Source: Azorinus chamasolen
Lineage: Eukaryota > Mollusca > Bivalvia > Cardiida > Solecurtidae
NCBI GenBank assembly: GCA_963576725.1
Contig: OY755252.1
Coordinates: 53,159,059 to 53,223,058, forward strand
Direction: 5' to 3'
DNA length: 64,000 nucleotides
This document shows, piece after piece, positions 57,600 through 64,000 of this stretch; the first letter of the stretch is position 1; the number at the start of each line of letters is the position of its first letter. Made by a program: the position numbers and the translations under genes. The notes beneath the pieces are model-generated. The model was not told the origin of the DNA and searched no databases. It was given only the letters and a program-made list of their open reading frames with translations.

Positions 57600-58940
57600 T
57601 GTCCCGCAAATATCGTGTTTCCACCTCCTCATACATTATCAAAGGGAATGTTTTCTCCGACCATTTGCCAGAGTCATGGGACTTTGAAATATTCTTCACT
57701 ATATAAAGATAACATAATTTAGTGAAAACATGGTGTGTGTCCAACTCCCCATACATTAATGGGAGGATTTACTTCAAACTTATGTGACTGAATTAATATT
57801 CAGACTGCAACATATACATACACAGACACACACACATAACAGACAAATACACACAACACGTACATATCGGGGGCTTGGTGCAAAACTATTCTAACTCCTT
57901 CACAAAGGAGTCACTCATCACTTTCCGCCAACACAATCGTCGATGAAATAGGGAATTCCCTTTGACGGCATAAAACTAAATCTGTCACGGCCGAGTTGTC
58001 GGCAAGCGCCTCACGTGGCGTGCTGCAATGGGCTAACCATTGAAAACAGTTTTGATCCAGACGAGACTCCAAATAGCTCGGCGTCTCTTTTTGACACGTC
58101 ATTTAGGTTTAGGAGAAGAAATTGAAGGAAAGTTCATGGTGAAACTTAAAGCAGACGACATTGGATACAGACGAAATTTATTTGGCGCCATAAGAGCTAA
58201 ACACAGGTGTGACAAGTACATCCGGGTTCTTGTTATGAGAGTCACTTAACAAGACACCTTTAAGATAATAACATAAAACTTGCAACGTCCATTGTAAACA
58301 TACCGCAGATACGGATCCAGGAATTCAGATTAGGGGGGGGGGGGGCGTAGAAATTGTTTTGAAATGGGGGGGGGGCGTAGATTTTTATGATTGATAACAT
58401 AAATATATAGTATGTTTGTAATACACGTTAAAAAGAGCTTAATTTGGTGAGGCAAATAAAACACTCCTACTGAATCATTGTTTTATTGATTTTTAGTAAC
58501 TGCAATGACCACTGAATTACATCAATTAGTCCTATGGGAGCGTTCTGTTTTACTTTCACCTTGCTTTAAGCAGCCACCTGCTCTAAATACCAACTATTAA
58601 ACACAACCTAGATGTCGTTATAGAGAGGTTTTACTGTATATAGATCTAAAATAATACTAACAAAATTTGTTTTGACTATTATTGGGGGGGGGGGGGGTAA
58701 GCGTACGCCGGCTCCACCCCTCTAAATCCGCGCTTGTACTGGATCTAGGTGAAGCATTAAGGAATATGACACATGTTCAGGACTGTTTGGTAGTTTGACA
58801 CTGTTTGACACTGTATGGCACTGTTTGACACTCTGAAACTAAAGACGACTGTAATTTTGGGTGGATAGAAACGACCATTTAGCAGCCTGAAGTAATCAAT
58901 GGTTTAAGCCATCCCTTATATAACGCTTTTTTTCACGCCT
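57600..58940. other. Intergenic with poly-G tracts and one fold-back
   Basis: Fold-back at 58043-58095 (GACGAGACTCCAAATAGCTCGGCGTCTC). G-runs of 9-15 bases at 58326-58345, 58366-58376 and 58684-58698. No gene. Confidence 0.5.
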
Positions 58941-58942
58941 TT

Positions 58943-59010
58943 GCAAACAGTTTAGACCCATATTAGACGGTTCCTGTAGTAACCGTCTTATCAGGGTATG
59001 TTTTGTTTTC
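58943..59010. repeat. Palindromic fold-back element
   Basis: GCAAACAGTTTAGACCCATA, AGACGGTTCCTGTAGTAACCGTCT, then the complementary arm. Confidence 0.7.
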
Positions 59011-59149
59011 TTATGAAATCATAATATATCTGCTTCTACCATTTCTACAATTTCTACCAATATCAACAAAAATGCATGTGTCGATATCCTATTTTAAAAC
59101 ACAGTATCCATGGTGTCATTACTTCTTACATGATTATTCACCCTTTACC

Positions 59150-59300
59150 ACATAGACTATTTTTAGATACAACCTCTTTGAATAAATCTACCGAAAAGGA
59201 ACATTAACTAGAGAAAAGGAAAAGTTTAGAACTTTGAAACCATTGTGATTAATAGAGCATTTGCTCCTATAGGAGCAAATGTTCTATTTATCACAATGAT
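59150..59300. repeat. Dispersed repeat with perfect inner palindrome
   Basis: Shares its left part with 55850-55985. AGAGCATTTGCTCCTATAGGAGCAAATGTTCT forms a near-perfect hairpin with ATTGTGAT/ATCACAAT outer arms. Confidence 0.8.
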
Positions 59301-59477
59301 TTTACAAAGGGGCTTTTACATAGACATCAAAAGTCGTCAATATGAGGGAATGGGTCAAACAGGGAAAGAGTTAAATCCGGGATTGAATCCGGGGTTAAAT
59401 CCAGATTACATCTTTACTCAAACGATCATTTCCTCCTGGCAGTTTCGACAGCAACGTTGAGACTACATGTTTTGAAA

Positions 59478-59579
59478 ATGGGGAGAATAACATTTGGATG
59501 TTGCTTTGTGTTAGCAGTCAGTTTGGCATTGATCAACGGAGATGAAGTCTGCTATACAAGTGACTTAAGAGCAATGAAG
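59478..59579 (+). CDS. Signal-peptide first exon of an unrecognised secreted protein
   Basis: ATG opens a 34-codon stretch, MGRITFGCCFVLAVSLALIN then GDEVCYTSDLRAMK, ending in phase 0 at a GTAGAT donor (59580). The first 21 residues form a strong signal peptide and the mature part begins with a Cys. An AG acceptor (CCTCCTGGCAG) precedes the leader. No following exon was recognised within the window. It differs from the MLLF and MMYT signal exons. Confidence 0.5.
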
Positions 59580-59777
59580 GTAGATAATAGCGATTTTTGT
59601 TAGTCTTTTGTATATCTAAACTCAACTGGAAAATGTTCTTGTTTGACGGCCGTTTTCCTGACTACATACATTTGTGCTTTCCGGTAGGTTTATTTTTATT
59701 TGTGTGTTTGTTTGTTTACTCCGGGATTTACGTCGTGTTTTAACCCTGTCACCGCCACAGTCGCATAAATGCACCAC

Positions 59778-59836
59778 GACAAATAGTGCAGTCCCAGATC
59801 AGACGCCGCGTCTGATTAGGGACTTCACTATTTGTC
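59778..59836. repeat. Palindromic fold-back element
   Basis: GACAAATAGTGCAGTCCCAGATCAGACGC meets GCGTCTGATTAGGGACTTCACTATTTGTC; almost no loop. Confidence 0.85.
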
Positions 59837-60196
59837 TCAATCTGTATTTCTATATATGTGCTTTATTTCTTTGAAATTTGCATTTATTTATCTCATTTCC
59901 TTATTGTACTGGATGATTTAACAAACTTGGATTGCAGACAAGAATTAGAAATTTGGCACTGAAAGGGTTAACATTATTTCAGTCGTATCACGACAGCGTG
60001 GTACACGTGGATGAAGACCCCAGGGTTTTCCTAGTATGGAACACACTGTAGGAGACGTCTGATCTGGGTCTACTCTGTTTGCAAATGCGCGAAAACACGT
60101 TTATATGATCGAAAGGGTTAATATACATGTAAGGAGAAATGACATTATGAATTTTTCTCAGCTGAATGTTTATGATGGCATGTTCAACAGAAGCCT

Positions 60197-60283
60197 GTTC
60201 AGGAGCGCGGGCGCTTTATTGAGCGCTTGCCCGAGCAAAAGTATCACTGCTGAACGCGATCGGGCGCCCTTTCTAAAATCAAG
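60197..60283. mobile_element. Left part of a split 316-bp MITE
   Basis: Matches the first 87 bp of 61463-61778 and stops at AAAATCAAG; the rest resumes at 61216. Confidence 0.85.
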
Positions 60284-61215
60284 ATGTGGTGGTGTCCGAG
60301 GGAGTGCTGTTGTCAAACGGGGCATCCCTATATGCTTGGTACCTCTGATAACTCCAGTTTCAATGCCGGAGGGAGCACCGTAGTGGAACAGGGCATCCCT
60401 CTACGGTGTAATACCGCGCTGGTACATTGGGAGTCTTGCTGGCATGATTTGCCACCCTGCCCTCAACCGGTGCCAGGAATTCCTGTTAAGCTAACCCAGT
60501 TTCCTTATTTTTGCTTACCAGTGAACTGGGTCGTGTAATATATAGGCAGCGGGCAGATTAAGCCTGTACGGTCTAATGCAGCATCGCGTATCTCAATCAG
60601 TCTCGATTTGTCCGATGTGATTCTTTTGCCATTGCAGCCGGTGGGATATGTTGGATATACCCTATTACAACTCTATTAAAATATGATCCGCTGTGTACTC
60701 CCTCATTGCCATAGCGGGTCGAATAGTGTTTGACTGGAGGGGTTGCATAGTGCGCGTATATAGCAGTTGTTTATTTGTATTGCTTAGTATATATGCATGA
60801 AATTCAAATTGATCTGTTCTGTTACCCAATTTTCCGGCAATATTTTATGTGTAGTGTTGTATGCCAAAACAATGTACCCAAGTCTGTTGAGTCTGGGTCA
60901 AAATTATCTGACGTACTGGCAATGTGCATAGAATGTTGAATTCAAATTTTGTTTTTTATGATCTGAGTGGGTTGACACAATATAATAGACACAGACAGAT
61001 AAACTTACGGAAAAGATGTAGTTGATTTACCTATGTCCTAAATAAATTCTTTTTATTATTATTCTTATCTATATATAAGTATTAAATATATTTTATTTTA
61101 AATGTTCTATAATTTACGCATTATTGTACATAAAATGTATCTTTGTGAAGCGCTTTTGAACGCACATAACCTGTATGAAAAGAGCGCTATATAAATGTGG
61201 TATAATAATAATAAT
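60284..61215 (+). mobile_element. 932-bp retroposon inserted in the MITE
   Basis: Exactly interrupts the MITE: 87 + 232 bp minus a shared AAG equals the 316-bp full length. It ends with the AGCGCTATATAAATGTGGTA-(TAA)n tail also present in reverse at the window start. No RT remains, so it is a 5'-truncated LINE or a SINE-like element. Confidence 0.8.
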
Positions 61216-61447
61216 AAGTACATTTTTGTTCTGCGATCGGGTTCTAGACCATCAGTTTGTTAATTACGATTGTTTTCTTCCAGTCGGTTGCTTCTGTTAC
61301 CGTGTTGGTAGCCATCTTGGAAACACAAGCGAATGTCAAAGCCATACACCTCGTGAGTAGGCTAGCTTGCGCTAGCTGGCACTAAGCGGGCACCCTCGTT
61401 CAGAGTCCAAGCGCTCGAAGTGACATCGAGCGCCCACACCCCTGAAC
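61216..61447. mobile_element. Right part of the split 316-bp MITE
   Basis: Continues from 60283 after a repeated AAG and ends CCTGAAC. Confidence 0.85.
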
Positions 61448-61462
61448 GCACCTCAGAGGCCT

Positions 61463-61778
61463 GTTCAGGAGCGCGGGCGCTTGATTGAGCGCTTGCCCGA
61501 GCAAAAGTATCACTGCTGAACGCGATCGAGCGCCCTTTCTAAACTCAAGTACGTTTTGGTTCTGCGGTCGGGTTCTAGAGCATCGGTTTGTTTATTACGA
61601 GTGTTTTCTTCCAGTCGGTTGCTTTTATTACCGTGTTGGTAGCCATCTTGGAAACACAAGCGAATGTCAAAGCGATACACCTCGCGAGTAGGCTAGCTTG
61701 TGCTAGCTGGCACTAGGCGGGCACCCTCGTTCAGAGTCCAAGCGCTCGAAGTGACATCGAGCGCCCACACTCCTGAAC
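61463..61778. mobile_element. Complete 316-bp MITE
   Basis: Same length and ends as 18935-19250; tandem neighbour of the split copy only 15 bp away. Confidence 0.88.
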
Positions 61779-61957
61779 GAACCTTAGGTTCAGACAGAAA
61801 CACTGTCGATTCAGATCTATTACATGTACCCTTCGATGTAGGTATAACAAGACAGATCATTACCCTCTACCCTACTCGGGCAACTTTTATTGGTAAAAAC
61901 GTCACCACATTCAGTCGACACAGTTGATTTCTTTTCAACAACTCGGGTCAAAACATG

Positions 61958-62022
61958 AAACTGTTTGTACCATGATGAGACGCCGAGTTACTCGGCGTCT
62001 CATCTGTATCCAAACTGTTTGC
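61958..62022. repeat. Palindromic fold-back with perfect core
   Basis: TGAGACGCCGAGT-TA-ACTCGGCGTCTCA-type core (61976-62001) with outer arms around AAACTGTTTG. Confidence 0.88.
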
Positions 62023-62444
62023 ATGGGTAATCTTTCATCCATCGGCAACAGACTAAAGGTATCAGACATAAAACTTCGTAGCTTACATGATTGTTGTTAC
62101 ATGTATGCATTGTTCCATAAGTACCATTGTTTATCATAAGTAGGCGGCAATAATTATGATACATGTACAACACACAATGAGGAAAATGTCGTATGCTTTA
62201 AAAGATCTTTGTCTGGTATATTTCAACGATGTTTATGCATTTTAAAACCAAGCGGCATTAACCATTTACTCCATAAATACGCTTTTGTACGCATTTGCTT
62301 CTACAGGGACAGTCTGAGCAGTGTGTTCCCTGTTTGTTAATGCTCTGTTTGTTTTTGCTATCTTGGAAATCTGATTCTCCAGTTTCTGACAACAATTGTT
62401 TTTGTTTAATATATGCCATTATGAACACTGAGTGTATTAATATT

Positions 62445-62570
62445 TACGATGCATTATTTCTTACATGAATATTCATGATGTCTTATTTCTTGCATGAATA
62501 TTCATGATGTCTTATTTCTTACATGAATATTCATGATGCCTTATTTCTTACATTAATATTTATGGAGTAA
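62445..62570. repeat. 29-bp minisatellite
   Basis: Four units of TTACATGAATATTCATGATG plus TCTTATTTC. Single units are dispersed elsewhere (for example 49995-50030). Confidence 0.9.
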
Positions 62571-62674
62571 AGGGTTAAATATACGATAGAGTCTCATAAT
62601 GATTTAGAGGGCAGTATAACCAGACGATTACTTAATGCAGGGACTTGTGATATAGAACTCTTCTATAGATACCA

Positions 62675-62891
62675 TCAACCCTTCGCTTGCTGAATTTTAA
62701 AATACATTTCTCCTTCTTTACCCATGCTGTGTTGTATAATTACATATATCTTCACTGTGTACAAGTATTTCGCTGTGCAATCACTGCTGTGGAGTGCACT
62801 GGTTGCACAATCAACTTGCAGGAGCTGTCTCATCTGGGTCTTCATTATTTACAGGTAGGTATATTGACGCGATTAGCAAGCAAAGGATTAA
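62675..62891. mobile_element. Deleted copy of the 250-bp TTAA MITE
   Basis: Matches 26158-26407 but lacks about 33 bp: the left arm of the inner palindrome is gone, leaving AACTTGCAGGAGCTGTCTC. Left target site is TCAA, right TTAA. Confidence 0.85.
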
Positions 62892-62959
62892 AAGTTAGTG
62901 AGAAGTTGAACACATATCATTTTGTATAAGAGAAGGGTCTAACTATACTTCCTAAAGCG

Positions 62960-63711
62960 GCTAAATGTTTTATAAACATAGACAGATATAAACTTCTGAC
63001 ATTCAATGATATAGAGTGAGTATCGATGTAGCACTGATACAGACAAATAATGATATAATCTTCTGACATTCTATGATGCAGAGCGAGTATCGATCTAGCA
63101 CTGATACATAGAAATAATAATACAATCTTCTGACATTCAATCGTACATAGGGAGTATCGATCTAGCACTGCTACGGACTGATAATGAAATAATCTTCTGA
63201 CATTCAATGATATAAAGTGAGTATCCATCACTGATACAGACAAGCGATATAACCTTCTGTCATTCAATGATCTAGAGTGAATATCGATATAATACTAATA
63301 TAGAAAAACGATATACATTGTAACCTTCTTTCATTCAATGGTTTAGAGTGAGTATCGATATAGCACTGATATAGACAAACGATATAACCTACTGCCATTC
63401 AATGATCTAGAGTGAGTATCGATATAGCACTGATATAGACAAACGATATAACCTACTGCCATTCAATGATCTAGAGTGAGTATCGATATAGCACTGATAT
63501 AGACAAACGATATAACCTACTGCCATTCAATGATCTAGAGTGAGTATCGATATAGCACTGATATAGACAAACGATATAACCTACTGCCATTCAATGATAT
63601 AGAGTGAGTATCGATATAGCACTGATATAGACAAACGATATAACCTACTGCCATTCAATGATATAGAATGAGTCACGATATAACCTGACATTCAAGCACT
63701 GATATAGAATC
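62960..63711. repeat. 64-bp minisatellite
   Basis: About twelve units of CATTCAATGATCTAGAGTGA, GTATCGATATAGCACTGATA, TAGACAAACGATATAACCTACTGC. Right-hand units are nearly identical, left-hand ones diverged, showing recent expansion at the right. Not CRISPR: there are no unique spacers. Confidence 0.95.
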
Positions 63712-63924
63712 AAAGGCCTGAATGGTCATATGGCGTTCTGGTTTAATATGAAGTTATGTGTAAGGGGGGAAATTGATGTACACGTTAATAACAATAACGT
63801 CTTGGAATTGATATCAGTATTAATAACAACACATTTTTGTGAAACACTGCCCCTGATTGTGACAAATATAAATTTGACCCGTAATGTGACATTTAACTGT
63901 AATATAACCTTGATTTTAATAAGC

Positions 63925-64000
63925 CCCCCCTCAACCCCCCCCCCCCCAAAAAAAATAAATAAAAATAAAATAAAAATAAATAAATAAAAAAAAATGTTCG
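63925..64000. repeat. Low-complexity C-run and A-rich tract
   Basis: C-runs followed by AAATAAATAAAAATAAAA-like sequence to the window end. Confidence 0.9.

Noticed and set aside
48420..62022. Hammerhead ribozymes suggested by CTGATGAG words in fold-backs
   Set aside because: No GAAA core strand or cleavage-site arrangement follows; the words belong to palindromic arms.
62960..63711. CRISPR-like array
   Set aside because: Units are 64 bp throughout with no spacers; the window is eukaryotic.

Overview
This is an AT-rich animal nuclear window dominated by repeats. There is no operon structure, tRNA cluster or rRNA. Coding DNA occurs as short exons with GT/AG splice signals scattered among retroelements, MITEs, fold-backs, minisatellites and microsatellites. 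The best guess is a bivalve mollusc, because selenoprotein-type Naiad Penelope-like elements (PLEs) are known from clams and the repeat style fits. This is inference; no host gene here fixes the taxon.

The main find is a full-length, apparently intact PLE of the Naiad type (N-terminal GIY-YIG endonuclease followed by reverse transcriptase) at 5283-9243. It is preceded head-to-tail by a 5'-truncated copy (3447-5282). Its 5541-8732 reading frame is one continuous frame interrupted only by three TGA codons. Two sit exactly on expected Cys ligands (the CCHH zinc motif and the CxC linker) and the third on a usual Cys position in the RT fingers. A textbook type-2 SECIS hairpin starts inside the stop codon (8731-8793). 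I read it as a three-selenocysteine retrotransposon protein. A third copy (51834-55727, minus) keeps the three TGA codons and the SECIS but is broken by a 41-bp self-derived insertion and a 1-bp frameshift. Older Naiad fragments (2331-3345, 36826-37490, 42110-44645, 46650-47358 and short 3' stubs) include diverged SECIS remnants. A decayed PLE of the classic type (C-terminal endonuclease, Poseidon/Penelope-like) lies at 34223-36520 with a Naiad tail inserted in it.

Host coding content looks like small secreted proteins in duplicated blocks. Three paralogous single-exon signal-peptide ORFs (568-786, 16917-17147, 25218-25436) lie in blocks that also share upstream and downstream sequence. Two of these blocks, and two further ones, share a conserved non-coding first-exon end with a GTAAGT donor (14790, 22877, 31931, 48271). 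A second exon with a signal peptide (32271-32363; frameshifted paralogue 48730-48821) ends in phase 1 and could splice to a six-cysteine ShKT-type exon at 45231-45355. A separate signal-peptide first exon is at 59478-59579, and a possible minus-strand terminal exon is at 33877-33987.

Layout: 0-1.7 kb peptide block A; 2.3-9.2 kb Naiad complex; 9.2-10.1 kb broken gene remnant; 10.5-12.6 kb tandem repeat; 13.8-17.5 kb block B; 17.7-20.3 kb split 38-bp minisatellite; 21.8-26.2 kb block C; 29.9-32.4 kb block D; 34.2-37.5 kb PLE nest; 37.5-42.0 kb satellites; 42.1-47.4 kb old Naiads and the ShKT exon; 47.6-48.9 kb block E; 51.3-55.7 kb repeat plus Naiad copy 3; 56-64 kb MITEs, SINE/LINE pieces and minisatellites.
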